This document shows positions 1 through 9,411 of a stretch of 64,000 bases of DNA, piece by piece. The DNA lies in assembly GCA_021734165.1 (NCBI GenBank), contig JAIPJL010000002.1:1-64000 (forward strand). The letters are read 5' to 3'. Source of the stretch: a bacterium. GTDB taxonomy: Bacteria > Electryoneota > AABM5-125-24 > Hatepunaeales > Hatepunaeaceae. A model generated the notes under the pieces. It did not search any database, had not been told where the DNA came from, and worked only from the letters and a program-made list of their open reading frames with translations. The first letter of the stretch is position 1, and the number at the start of each line of letters is the position of its first letter. Made by a program: the position numbers and the translations under genes.

Positions 1-26
1 GATTCTTATTTTCAGGTTGTGTATTT

Positions 27-1313
27 CTATACCCAGCCTCTGTCTTTGCAAGCCTGCGCTACTCTGTTGATCGCTATGACATAAGCTGCATCGCGCATGT
101 AGAGTTTCCGCTTGCGCGCCAGTTCGCTGACCGCTTTAAAAGCTGAAGTCATCTTGAGATCGAGCTTCTGGAGGACTTCATCCTTCTCCCAGAAATAGTT
201 CATATTGCACTGCACCTGCTCGAAATAACTGCATGTTACACCGCCTGCGTTGGCAAGAAAATCAGGGATGATGAAAATGCCTTTTTCCGAGATAACAGCG
301 TCTGCTTCGGGTGTGGTCGGACCGTTGGCTCCTTCTGCAATTACTTTTACCTTAGAGGACATTTTATTAACATTTTCAGCAGTGATTTGATTCTCCATAG
401 CCGCAGGAATCAATATCTCCACATCCTGCTCAATCCATGCTTCACCGGGTAAAACTTCGTATCCAAGCCCCGGCGCTTTCGTTTTATCAATGCCACCAAA
501 GCGGTCGGTAATTTTCAGGAGTTCATCAATGTCAACACCATCTTTTTTCTTGAACGTGTATGAGGTTTGATCATTTTGATCCCAACACGCTACAGCGATT
601 ACTTTTCCGCCAAGATGGTTGTACAAACGAATGGCATACTGCGCAACGTTGCCGAATCCCTGTACGCTTGCGACACAGTTTGATGGTTTTAAGTCCAGTT
701 CCTTCAATGCTTCTCTTAGTGTGTAAATAACACCATATCCGGTTGCTTCTGTTCTGCCGAGCGAACCACCCATACCGACCGGCTTTCCAGTGATAAGCCC
801 CGGATACTTGGCTCCGTAAATGACTTCGTATTCGTCGAGCATCCATAACATGTGCTGAGCGCTGGTCATTACGTCAGGCGCCGGTACATCACGTAAGGGT
901 CCGACATCATGCGCAAGCTGGCGTATCCAACCGCGGCAGATTTTTTCCTGTTCGATAGCACTAAGGTTGTGAGGATCACAGATCACTCCTCCCTTGCTGC
1001 CTCCGAGTGGGATGTCAACCACCGCACATTTCCAGGTCATCCACATCGATAACGCACGTACAGTGTCTATCGTTTCCATTGGATGGAAGCGAATACCGCC
1101 TTTTCCCGGACCGCGCGCATCGTTATGTTGCACTCTGAATCCACGAAAAACCTCGATGTGTCCATCATCCATCCTCACTGGAATTGTGAAACTGTACTCG
1201 CGCATGGGATTTCGCAATAATTCTCTTGTGCCCTCATCAAGCGCAATTTGATCAGCAGTTTTATCAAATTGAGCTTGAGCCATCGTAAATGCATTGAAAG
1301 ATTTATCAGCCAT
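27..1313 (-). CDS. gdhA: Glu/Leu/Phe/Val family glutamate dehydrogenase
   Basis: Catalyses reversible oxidative deamination of glutamate to 2-oxoglutarate with NAD(P) in the cytoplasm. The 428-aa product has the substrate-binding 'GKGGIRFHP' segment (about residues 70-78), the catalytic-lysine loop 'PLGGSKGG' (K near 107) and the Rossmann motif 'GFGNVAQ' in the second half. Length is normal for the hexameric bacterial enzyme. The ORF track opens at a TTG at 1346. I prefer the ATG at 1313 because GGAG lies 9 nt upstream and the family normally starts close to this point. Monocistronic, with its own predicted promoter. Leucine or phenylalanine dehydrogenase is less likely given the length. Confidence 0.93.
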   Translation of the reverse strand: MADKSFNAFTMAQAQFDKTADQIALDEGTRELLRNPMREYSFTIPVRMDDGHIEVFRGFRVQHNDARGPGKGGIRFHPMETIDTVRALSMWMTWKCAVVDIPLGGSKGGVICDPHNLSAIEQEKICRGWIRQLAHDVGPLRDVPAPDVMTSAQHMLWMLDEYEVIYGAKYPGLITGKPVGMGGSLGRTEATGYGVIYTLREALKELDLKPSNCVASVQGFGNVAQYAIRLYNHLGGKVIAVACWDQNDQTSYTFKKKDGVDIDELLKITDRFGGIDKTKAPGLGYEVLPGEAWIEQDVEILIPAAMENQITAENVNKMSSKVKVIAEGANGPTTPEADAVISEKGIFIIPDFLANAGGVTCSYFEQVQCNMNYFWEKDEVLQKLDLKMTSAFKAVSELARKRKLYMRDAAYVIAINRVAQACKDRGWV

Positions 1314-1347
1314 TACTTTTATCTCCGTTGTTCCGTTAAATAACAAA

Positions 1348-1376
1348 ATATTGGATTACTACTTAAAATACGTCAA
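1348..1376 (-). promoter_or_regulatory. Predicted sigma-70 promoter of gdhA
   Basis: On the minus strand TTGACG (1371-1376) is followed by a 17-nt spacer and CAATAT (1348-1353), which would start transcription about 28 nt before the gdhA ATG. Seen by eye; no expression evidence. Confidence 0.5.
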
Positions 1377-1519
1377 ATCAGCTACTTATGATTTTCATAA
1401 GAGGATTAACGTAACATTCAAACTTTATGTTATAAATTTCACAAAATAATAGCACAAAATCAAGAGATTCTCATTTTATTGTGATAAGGCTTTCATTTTC
1501 ATCAGTTTTACTCTTTATA

Positions 1520-2416
1520 TCAACTGATGGAAGTACTTTCATCCGGGTCAACATGAACAACCAAAGAAATTGGCCAATCCAGATTTTCCTGGACTGTTTG
1601 CTCAAGATGAGTGACAATTTCATGGCTTTCGCCAACCGTAAGGTTGGCGTCGAGCATGATATGAATATCCATCACGAGTTCTCTGCCAATTCGTCTTACC
1701 CGCAGTTTATGAGGTCTTCGGACATCCTCAAGGTTGGCAACAATGTTTTCAATATTTGCGATTGTTTCAGCATCTGCGGAGCCTTCACTCAACTCAACCA
1801 GCGCTTCAAATGCCAGTTTTCCTCCAACTGCAATAATCATCACACCAACTAATAGTCCTGCTAGAGTATCTCCTTCGTTCCAGCCGACAATTGCCGCAAC
1901 ACCACCAGCGAGAATGACCACCGAACTCAATGCGTCGGATCTGTGGTGCCAGGCATTGGCTTTCAATGCAGTACTGCGGCATTTTTCAGCATTACTTAGA
2001 GTTATTCGATAAAGCCATTCTTTTACTGCAATTGAAACTATTGCAACGGAAACGACCGCCAGACCGTTAAGTTCAACGTTTTCTTTGCCGACTGAGGAGA
2101 CTGCTTTCCAGATCAAACCAATTCCAACCAGAATTAGTATTAATGAAACAAAAAGCACAGAAAATGTCTCAAACTTACCATGTCCGTATGGATGATTTTT
2201 ATCAGCAGGTTTGGAACCTATAGCCGAACCGATTATAACAGCGAAGTCGGTAACAAGATCTGACAGGGAATGAAATCCGTCAGCAATTAATCCGAGTGAG
2301 CCTGTGAGATAGCCAACGATGAGCTTTAACGCTGATAGGGTCAGATTCCAGACCATTCCAATGCGTGTTATGCGGGAAATCTGGGTGGATTCATCACTTA
2401 GGTTGATTGATTTCAT
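1520..2416 (-). CDS. Cation diffusion facilitator (CDF) family metal efflux transporter
   Basis: A 298-aa inner-membrane divalent cation/proton antiporter (Zn, Fe or Mn; substrate not predictable here). It carries the two CDF metal-site signatures, 'HSLSD' in the second membrane helix and 'HHRSD' in the fifth, then a cytoplasmic C-terminal ferredoxin-like domain ('RRPHKLRVRRIGRELVMDIH'). The track ORF begins at 2641 and runs straight through a tRNA gene, so that extension is not coding. The first ATG after the tRNA (2416) gives a family-typical N-terminus. No obvious SD. It lies 56 nt downstream of tRNA-Leu and may be co-transcribed with it. Confidence 0.9.
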   Translation of the reverse strand: MKSINLSDESTQISRITRIGMVWNLTLSALKLIVGYLTGSLGLIADGFHSLSDLVTDFAVIIGSAIGSKPADKNHPYGHGKFETFSVLFVSLILILVGIGLIWKAVSSVGKENVELNGLAVVSVAIVSIAVKEWLYRITLSNAEKCRSTALKANAWHHRSDALSSVVILAGGVAAIVGWNEGDTLAGLLVGVMIIAVGGKLAFEALVELSEGSADAETIANIENIVANLEDVRRPHKLRVRRIGRELVMDIHIMLDANLTVGESHEIVTHLEQTVQENLDWPISLVVHVDPDESTSIS

Positions 2417-2472
2417 TAAATATCTGTTTATTGCACAAATGGAAATCAAAGTGAGAACGAATGAAAAAGAAG

Positions 2473-2556
<84 letters not shown>

Positions 2557-2593
2557 ATTGATAATAGTCATTTTCAGTAAAGAGACAGATGAT

Positions 2594-2622
2594 AATATAG
2601 CTAAATGATCTCAGTCTTTCAA
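2594..2622 (-). promoter_or_regulatory. Predicted promoter of tRNA-Leu
   Basis: Minus strand TTGAAA (2617-2622), 17-nt spacer, TATATT (2594-2599), about 40 nt before the mature tRNA 5' end. Good match to the sigma-70 consensus. Confidence 0.6.
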
Positions 2623-2988
2623 TGTTAATAGGAAAAAACACGCAACTCTGAGTATTAAACAGTATTTGATTTTAGAAACCTGCTTTTAAGACTTTGAATA
2701 GTTCATCTAATTGCCTAAATTACTATAAATGCTGTGAGAAGTAAGGATTTGTGCATAAACTGATTAAAAAATAAGTAGTTAAGCAGAATTAAATAGATAA
2801 AAACACGCAATAAATTATTGATAACCATTAAGCTAACATGATAAAAAAGAACATGATTTATGGCGTTAATTCCGAACTCAGGATGAGTCAAGGTTTCGAT
2901 GTTGCGATATAACTCTTTCATGTAATCAGAAACTGAATAGAATGTTTCAAAGTAAGTACGTAACACTTAAAAATCCTGAGGCAGTAGT
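2623..2988. other. AT-rich intergenic stretch without a convincing gene
   Basis: Very AT-rich DNA between the tRNA-Leu promoter and the WD40 gene. It holds an 83-codon minus-strand ORF (2715-2966) of low-complexity hydrophobic composition with no SD, and a 27-codon plus-strand ORF from ATG 2942 that ends at 3024. I see no support for either as a gene. The 3' edge contains GAGG, 7 nt before the ATC proposed as the WD40 gene start. Confidence 0.5.
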
Positions 2989-5900
2989 ATCAGAAAAAGA
3001 TTCAGTAGAACTTACCTTTGGTTAGGCTTTAAAAATAAACCTTTTGCAGTACTTGTTATTACATTAGCACTGCTGTTGCCTTTCAATTTTCTTCAATCCG
3101 AAGTATTACCACTCGAAACGGTTATTCAGACTGGTCATTCGGGAGCGGTTCTCTCTGTCGATTTCAGTCCTGATGGTCAATATCTAATCAGTTGTGGAAC
3201 AGATAATAGTATAAAACTCTGGATCGTCGAAACCGGTCGAGAGTTGAGAACTTTTATTGGCCATTCACAGGATGTTCAATGTGTGCGTTTCAGTTCTGAT
3301 GGGAAATATATTATCAGTGGGAGTAAAGACAGAACAGCAAAATTATGGGATGTTTTAACAGGTGAAACGATAAGGACTTATGAAAAACACAGTGATGAGA
3401 TAAATGCAGTAGCATTCAGTAATGACGACGGATTCATTGGAACAGCGAGCAACGATAAAACAGCAATCTTGTGGGATACGGAAACAGGTAAGATCGTTCA
3501 TTTCTTTGAAGGTCACAAACAACCGGTAAGTTCCATAGCATTCAGTCCTGATAATCGGTATTTACTTACAGGCAGTTTTGACTATACAGCAAAGCTATGG
3601 AGTTTAGAGAATGGTAAGAATGTCCGCACTTATAAAGGAACATTCAGCAGCTTTGCAGGTGGTTTGTTCAAGGGCATATTTAGAAATATGCTTGATGGAC
3701 ACAGTGATTATGTAACCTCAGTTGATTTTAGTCCTAATGGGGAATTTGTTGCTACAGGAAGTCATGATCAAACAGTTAGGTTATGGCGAACCACAACTGG
3801 GGAAGAAATACGTGATTTTAAGGCTCGTTCAAAAAGCGGTTCATTAAAAGGCGTTACATCTATATGTTTTAATAGGGATAATGATCATATTGTCACCGGT
3901 AATCTCGATGGAACTGTAAGGATCTGGAAAACGAGCAAAAGGCGAGAGGTTCAAAGGTTTGAAGGACATACCGATTTTGTCAATTCAGTGGTCTATAGCC
4001 CTGACGGAAGATATATTGCATCCTGTGGTGGATCGGCGATACGAATGAATGACAAAACGATCAGGATTTGGAATGTTGAAGAAGGCAAGGAAATCAGAGT
4101 CCTGAGCGTTGAAGCAAGAAGCGGAATATCAGTGTGTTTTTGTCCTGACAATGATAGGATTATCACTTCTTATGGTGATGGTTCATCAAGAAGGTGGAAT
4201 TTAAGAAATGGCGGCAAAACTGAAAGTAATGAAAACGGCAGTCCGGTAATTCGATCTGATTTTGAACCTTTAAATAAATGTGTTGTAACACAATCTCTTG
4301 GAGATACAACCAGAATCTGGGATGCTGCTAATAACGAAGTGATTGATATTTTTAACGAAGAATCACATCGCGTGATTACCGCAGGACGCAGCTCAGACGG
4401 GAGATTCCTGGTTACAGGAAGTCTGGATCACACTGCGAAATTGTGGAATTGCGAAACAGGTGAAGACATCAGAACATTCTATGGTCATTTGGGAGGAGTT
4501 TTTTCGGCTGATTTCAGCCCTGATGACAGGTTTATTGTGACTGGGAGCCTTGATAATACTGCCAGATTATGGGAAGTACGGACAGGTCGTGAAATTCTGA
4601 AAATGGGAGGTCATCAATACTCGGTTGCTTCAGTTGATTATAGTCAAGATGGAAATCAGATTGTGACCGGCAGCATTGATGGACTCACAACTTTATGGGA
4701 TGTGAAATCTAACAGTAATATAGCCAAACTCATCCCAATCGACAGAAAAGACTGGATTGTTGTAACTCCTGATGGTTTCTTTGACAAATCAGACGGAATA
4801 AAGCAGAGTGTTTATTTCGTTCAGGGTATGCAGATCTGGGAATTACAGCAATTCCATAGAGATTTTTATCACCCAAATTTATTGGAGTTAATTATTAGCT
4901 CCCAGAGCGGTTTGTTACCAGACATGAGTGTTTCTGAAATGATAGAAAAATCACCTCCACCATCTGTCGAAATAATTTCACCGAAAGTCGGTGAACGACT
5001 TCTGCGTAAAACTATCGAGGTAGAGGTTGAGGCGAAAAACGAAGGTGGCGGCATTCGTGAATTTAAGTTTTTACACAATGGAAAAAGGATAGCTTTTAAT
5101 TCAGTAAGTTCGAAAAAGAAGACAGAAAGTGGTGATAGTTCAATGATCGCAACATTTACGGTTCCACTCGTATCCGGTAATAATGAATTGGCTACAACTG
5201 CATTCAGTGATGCGAAAATTGAATCATTACCTGCTAAATTGGATATTCTTTTGAAAGAGGGTGGTAGAGAAGAGATCATTATGTATGTTATTGCTGTCGG
5301 CATTGATGAATATACGGATAATAGATTCAATCTTCAGGGAGCAATTAACGGCGCTATTGATTTTGCGAATACTTTTAAGACTTTGAATAATGATATTTAT
5401 AATAAGGTTGAGGTGATAACTCTCACTGATTTTGAAGCCACGCGTGAAAATGTGTTGACAGTTCTTGATGAAATTGGTCAAGTAGCTGAACCTGAAGAAT
5501 TGATTGTATTTTATTTTGCCGGTAGAAGCATCGTTTTAGACGGTGAGTATTATTTACTCACTGTTAATAATTACAATTTCCACAATCGAGAATTACTGAA
5601 CAGCGATGCGATAAAAGTTGGTGAATTCCAGAATCGCCTTATGAATATCTGGGCGCTGGAACAGTTGATTGTAATTGACGCGCCACTCGTAGATGATGCA
5701 AGACTGGCATTTAATCTAAGAAGCGCAATTGCTGAAAAGGCTTTAAGTGATCTGGCTACCGGAAGTGGCGTCAACCTGTTTGCTTCTTCAGGGATTAACT
5801 ATACTAAAGAGGAAATTAAACTCTACGGAAAAGGGCTTTTTACCCAGGTATTCATAGAAGGTTTGCAGGGCAAAGCGGAGACAGATTCCAGCGATGGGAA

Positions 5901-6030
5901 TATTTGTATTTCCGAACTAAAAGACTATATTTCAAATGAGTTACCATTACAATCTAAAGAAGTCAGAAAACAGGTTTACTATCCTGATGTGATTACGACC
6001 GGTGTGGATTTTCCTTTGATAAGGAAGTAG
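2989..6030 (+). CDS. Exported WD40 beta-propeller protein with a catalytically dead caspase-like (peptidase C14) domain
   Basis: Order of parts: Sec-type signal (charged start RKR..., then 'PFAVLVITLALLLPF'), about 12 WD40 repeats ('FSPDG...TGS.D.TA.LW'), a linker 'DWIVVTPDGFFDKSDG', an Ig-like module, and a C-terminal caspase/metacaspase fold from about residue 735 of the track numbering. Caspase hallmarks are degraded: the catalytic His segment (family YFAGHG) reads 'YFAGRS', and the catalytic Cys segment (family DACHSG) reads 'DAPLVD'. It is therefore probably a non-proteolytic scaffold. The track starts at TTG 3076, but that cuts the signal peptide. The frame is open back to a TGA at 2977 with no ATG/GTG/TTG. 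ATC at 2989 with GAGG 7 nt upstream is my preferred start. Convergent with the ABC-F gene, 11 nt apart. Confidence 0.85.
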   Translation: MRKRFSRTYLWLGFKNKPFAVLVITLALLLPFNFLQSEVLPLETVIQTGHSGAVLSVDFSPDGQYLISCGTDNSIKLWIVETGRELRTFIGHSQDVQCVRFSSDGKYIISGSKDRTAKLWDVLTGETIRTYEKHSDEINAVAFSNDDGFIGTASNDKTAILWDTETGKIVHFFEGHKQPVSSIAFSPDNRYLLTGSFDYTAKLWSLENGKNVRTYKGTFSSFAGGLFKGIFRNMLDGHSDYVTSVDFSPNGEFVATGSHDQTVRLWRTTTGEEIRDFKARSKSGSLKGVTSICFNRDNDHIVTGNLDGTVRIWKTSKRREVQRFEGHTDFVNSVVYSPDGRYIASCGGSAIRMNDKTIRIWNVEEGKEIRVLSVEARSGISVCFCPDNDRIITSYGDGSSRRWNLRNGGKTESNENGSPVIRSDFEPLNKCVVTQSLGDTTRIWDAANNEVIDIFNEESHRVITAGRSSDGRFLVTGSLDHTAKLWNCETGEDIRTFYGHLGGVFSADFSPDDRFIVTGSLDNTARLWEVRTGREILKMGGHQYSVASVDYSQDGNQIVTGSIDGLTTLWDVKSNSNIAKLIPIDRKDWIVVTPDGFFDKSDGIKQSVYFVQGMQIWELQQFHRDFYHPNLLELIISSQSGLLPDMSVSEMIEKSPPPSVEIISPKVGERLLRKTIEVEVEAKNEGGGIREFKFLHNGKRIAFNSVSSKKKTESGDSSMIATFTVPLVSGNNELATTAFSDAKIESLPAKLDILLKEGGREEIIMYVIAVGIDEYTDNRFNLQGAINGAIDFANTFKTLNNDIYNKVEVITLTDFEATRENVLTVLDEIGQVAEPEELIVFYFAGRSIVLDGEYYLLTVNNYNFHNRELLNSDAIKVGEFQNRLMNIWALEQLIVIDAPLVDDARLAFNLRSAIAEKALSDLATGSGVNLFASSGINYTKEEIKLYGKGLFTQVFIEGLQGKAETDSSDGNICISELKDYISNELPLQSKEVRKQVYYPDVITTGVDFPLIRK

Positions 6031-6041
6031 ATTAAAAATCA

Positions 6042-7985
6042 TTACCACTTTTTCTTTTTCTCACCAAGTGTCAGCCATTCGCTGTAAAGCGCATCAAGTT
6101 TTTCATCAATACTATTCAATCTTTTTCGTCTTCTATCAGCGCGAGTATCCTTATTTTTTGCTTCAAGTTTTTCCAATTCAGCTTCTATTTCCGGTTTAAG
6201 CTCCTCCAGGCGTTTTATTTCCGCTTCAATTTTTTTAAATCGCTGCGGATCGAACTTCCGTTTCTTAATTGCCTTTTTCTTACCGGGAGCAGGTGAGTTA
6301 GTTGATTGTATTTTACGAACAACAAATCCTGAACCGCTCTTTGCTTCTGATCTATAACGCTCTCTGTTTTTCTTCCAGAAATCGCTGAAATTTCCATCAT
6401 AAGCTGTTACATCCGGAGGTGTGAAATGCAGGATACGGTCAGCGAGTTTATCGAGAAAATATCGATCATGAGAGATTATTACCAGAGTACCCGGGTATTC
6501 TTCGAGTGCATCCTCAACAGCTTCGCGAGAGTTAATATCAAGATGGTTGGTCGGCTCGTCAAGCAGCAGCATTCCTGCTCCGGACTGAACGAGAATCGCA
6601 AGCTGCAACCTTGAAAGCTCACCTCCTGATAGTACGGAGACGTACTTCTCAAGATCGTCTCTTGTGAATAAAAATCGGTGCAGCAGATCGGCAGCGCTGC
6701 CTCTGAGTAGTCCGGTATGACGCATAGCTTCTTCAACAACGGTTATGCTACGGTCAATGTTTTCACCAAGCTGTGAATAATAGCCTGTTGTGACGGATTT
6801 ACCGACACGCAGAACAGGATTCTCCCAGCGACCTTTTTCAATCACGTCTTTGATCATTGAGCTTTTACCGGTGCCGTTGTCACCTACAAACGCAACCCTT
6901 TCGCCTTGAGTGATCAGGAAGTTGACATTCTCAAGCAAAGCCGGATCCGGTTCAAATTGCTTACGATAACCTTTAGCTTCAAGCGCTATTTTGCCTTTGG
7001 GTGGTTCTGCCTGAAGTCTGAAACGCAGGTTTTTACCTTTGCCGGGTTTTTCTATTTCTTTTAGTCCTTCGACCCGCTTCTCGAATACTTTGGCTGTCTT
7101 AGCGAGCTTAGGATTATCATAAACCGAACTCCAGGCTTTCAGACGTTGAATATTAAATTCCAATCTGCGGATCTCATTTTGCGCTCTTTTAAATGCAGCT
7201 TCCTGAGCAAGCTGTCTTGTTAGTTTTTCTCTTCTGTAGTCACTGTAGTTTCCGGTGTAACTTTCAAAAACGCCTTTTTCAAGCTCCCAAATTTTAGTAC
7301 AGACCCTGTCAAGTGTATATCTGTTATGCGATACAATGATAAATGCTTTATCAGAGGACTTCAGGAAGTTTTCAAGCCATTCCAGTCCACTGAAATCAAG
7401 GTGATTTCCCGGTTCATCAAGCAGCAGCAAGTCATGATCTCCGATCAGGATACGCGCCAGTCCAACCATGTTTTTTTCACCGCCAGACAGGGAATCCATA
7501 GTGTTATTCCAGATGCGCTCAGGGATGCCCAATCCAGTCAACATTGTGGTAACTCGCGCTTTTGCGTTAGATCCACCCAACAACTCTCTGCGATCCATTA
7601 GATCTGCATAGCGGGTGAATAACTTTTCGGGATTATCTTTGCCTTCCGCTTCAGCTTTTTTGATCTGCGCTTCTATATTGCGCATATCGTCTTCAACTGT
7701 TTTAAGCTCACCAAGCCCAGCATAAACTTCTCCGAATACATCCTGATCAGGGTGATATTCCGGATTTTGCGGCAGATAACCTATCTGGTTTGACGATTGG
7801 CAGGTGATGTTACCACTTGATGGCTCCAATTGTCTGATAATTAGTCTTAGCAGAGTAGTTTTACCGACGCCGTTCGGACCCACGAGACCGATGTGGTCTC
7901 CGCGGTTAATCTGAGCGGTTATGCCGGTAAAAACCTGCTGACCGCCAAAGGCATGACTAAGGTTGTTGAGGTTGAGAATTGACAT
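6042..7985 (-). CDS. ABC-F family ATPase (Uup/EttA-like translation factor class)
   Basis: Soluble protein with two ABC ATPase domains and no membrane segments. The first has Walker A 'GPNGVGKTT', signature 'LSGGEKNM' and Walker B 'LLLLDEPGNHLD' (Gly where Thr is usual). The second has 'GDNGTGKSS', 'LSGGELSRLQ' and 'MLLLDEPTNHLD'. Between them is the charged helical linker typical of ABC-F proteins, and the C-terminus is a lysine-rich coiled coil of about 80 residues. ABC-F proteins act on the ribosome E site; which subfamily this is cannot be told by eye. The track opens at TTG 8015; ATG 7985 ('MSILNLNNLS') fits the family start better. Confidence 0.9.
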   Translation of the reverse strand: MSILNLNNLSHAFGGQQVFTGITAQINRGDHIGLVGPNGVGKTTLLRLIIRQLEPSSGNITCQSSNQIGYLPQNPEYHPDQDVFGEVYAGLGELKTVEDDMRNIEAQIKKAEAEGKDNPEKLFTRYADLMDRRELLGGSNAKARVTTMLTGLGIPERIWNNTMDSLSGGEKNMVGLARILIGDHDLLLLDEPGNHLDFSGLEWLENFLKSSDKAFIIVSHNRYTLDRVCTKIWELEKGVFESYTGNYSDYRREKLTRQLAQEAAFKRAQNEIRRLEFNIQRLKAWSSVYDNPKLAKTAKVFEKRVEGLKEIEKPGKGKNLRFRLQAEPPKGKIALEAKGYRKQFEPDPALLENVNFLITQGERVAFVGDNGTGKSSMIKDVIEKGRWENPVLRVGKSVTTGYYSQLGENIDRSITVVEEAMRHTGLLRGSAADLLHRFLFTRDDLEKYVSVLSGGELSRLQLAILVQSGAGMLLLDEPTNHLDINSREAVEDALEEYPGTLVIISHDRYFLDKLADRILHFTPPDVTAYDGNFSDFWKKNRERYRSEAKSGSGFVVRKIQSTNSPAPGKKKAIKKRKFDPQRFKKIEAEIKRLEELKPEIEAELEKLEAKNKDTRADRRRKRLNSIDEKLDALYSEWLTLGEKKKKW

Positions 7986-8036
7986 GGGAATAAGATACGG
8001 ATGAAATGCAATCAACGCAAAGCTGTTGGAATGTGA

Positions 8037-8873
8037 TTATTTGATAGTTAATACTTCCAATCGCATTTCAATATATTCTGCTGTGTTCGGAGCAGTAACT
8101 TGACCAGGTGGAGGAGCTCCATAGAAGCTCGGAACCGGACCAAAGGCTGTCGCATAAAATGTGCGAATCCGAAAAACACCGGGGACATCAGGACAGCAGA
8201 ACTTTACTGGAAGGACAAGAGTACTGTCGCCACCGACTACACCATGAAAAAGTCGGATTTCTCGATCCGGATCCCACTCACAGTAAAGACTGATGAAAAC
8301 TTCAGGTGTGCCGCCCACATAGTGAAAGGAGCATGCAAATTCCCCTATAACAGTATCTCCTATATGCACAGTGTGAGGATAGTGAAGATAGTTGAATATC
8401 ATTCCACTCCTGCTCCCTGCCCATTTATCATTCCACTCTTTCCACTCAGGAGTTATAGGATGGATTTGCGACATAGGATTGGTTATCCAATCTATCCTTG
8501 CGGACTGGGAAACGCTCCTATCATTAGAACCGTTTTTAATGTAACTGAATACGGAAAAGAAGAGAGAGACAACAATAAGCACACTAAGGAGCAGTATGAA
8601 TTTTTTAAGCTTATAAACAGGAACGGAGTTTACCTGCTCGATAGGCTCATTGTTATCACTCAATCCAAGCAAATCATCGAAGTTAATATCCAAAGTACGG
8701 CAGAGCGCTATCAAGGTCGATTCCGAGAATGAATTTCGCCTTCCTGATTCAAGGTCTTGGATAACACGCAATGACATCTTCGAGGCAATGTGTAGTTCAA
8801 GCTGGGTCATTTTCCTCGATTTGCGTGCGTTAATAAGTAACTCAACCTGTGCGGCATTTAGGTTTACAGACAT
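8037..8873 (-). CDS. Membrane-anchored XRE-type helix-turn-helix protein
   Basis: 278 aa. Residues about 8-65 form a Cro/CI-type HTH ('MTQLELHIASKMSLRVIQDLESGRR' region). One transmembrane helix follows at about 92-112 ('FILLLSVLIVVSLFF'), then an extracytoplasmic domain of about 160 residues with no family I recognise. The order HTH-TM-periplasmic domain recalls RodZ, but the outer domain is unlike RodZ and no morphogenesis genes are nearby. Start supported by GAGG 5 nt before the ATG. A signalling role from periplasm to DNA is an inference. Confidence 0.75.
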   Translation of the reverse strand: MSVNLNAAQVELLINARKSRKMTQLELHIASKMSLRVIQDLESGRRNSFSESTLIALCRTLDINFDDLLGLSDNNEPIEQVNSVPVYKLKKFILLLSVLIVVSLFFSVFSYIKNGSNDRSVSQSARIDWITNPMSQIHPITPEWKEWNDKWAGSRSGMIFNYLHYPHTVHIGDTVIGEFACSFHYVGGTPEVFISLYCEWDPDREIRLFHGVVGGDSTLVLPVKFCCPDVPGVFRIRTFYATAFGPVPSFYGAPPPGQVTAPNTAEYIEMRLEVLTIK

Positions 8874-8928
8874 AATAGCCTCTATTTAACAGATAATAAA
8901 GGAATCCACATTTATCCAAATCAAGCGT

Positions 8929-8956
8929 TTGACATACAATCATAATGATATACATT
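8929..8956 (+). promoter_or_regulatory. Possible promoter for the 9.0-11.4 kb genes
   Basis: TTGACA (8929-8934), 16-nt spacer, TACATT (8951-8956), in the divergent region between the HTH protein and the next gene. The -35 is perfect; the -10 is weak. Confidence 0.4.
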
Positions 8957-9021
8957 ACAGTTGTTAAAATCAAGACTGCTCGCTGAGATTACACTAAAAT
9001 TTAATAATTTTGGAGGAAAAA

Positions 9022-9366
9022 GTGAAAGGAAGAAAAATAACAATAGTAGTTATGTTGTCTCTATTTATCGGTTTCCTCGCGATTGTAGGTAATTCGTTTG
9101 GAGCGAAGCCTATTCCACAGATAAAACAAGAGGAAACAAAGGTGGTAATTCCACCCACCTTGGAAGAAGTGGAAGAAGCCATTCTACCTTCTCAGACAGA
9201 TTCAACTTTAAAAAGCTCTGGAATCGAAGCAGATAGTCTTATGGAAGAGAGCAAAACATGCGTAAGTCAGAAGATTATTAAGGGTTTAGGTTCTAATCCT
9301 GATGAACCAGAAGTTAAAAATCCGCCAAAAGTCAAGCGACAAAATGAAAAAAAGCCAAATAAGTAA
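9022..9366 (+). CDS. Small secreted or membrane-tethered protein, unknown function
   Basis: 114 aa from a GTG at 9022, chosen because GGAGG ends 5 nt upstream; the track TTG at 9010 overlaps that SD. The N-terminus 'KGRKITIVVMLSLFIGFLAIVG' is a signal peptide or anchor with a possible cut at NSFG-A. The rest is charged, Pro/Glu/Lys-rich and probably disordered, ending in a basic tail. No family recognised. It lies 45 nt before the large secreted protein gene and may be transcribed with it. Confidence 0.6.
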   Translation: MKGRKITIVVMLSLFIGFLAIVGNSFGAKPIPQIKQEETKVVIPPTLEEVEEAILPSQTDSTLKSSGIEADSLMEESKTCVSQKIIKGLGSNPDEPEVKNPPKVKRQNEKKPNK

Positions 9367-9411
9367 ACTAATACTGATTTCAATTCAAACTAATTTTATC
9401 AGGAGTAGAAA

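Noticed and set aside
2715-2966. 83-codon minus-strand ORF with hydrophobic C-terminus
   Set aside because: Low-complexity AT-rich composition, no SD and no recognisable motif.
8100-8732. 210-codon plus-strand ORF
   Set aside because: Antisense shadow of the membrane HTH gene, whose HTH and TM features are clear.
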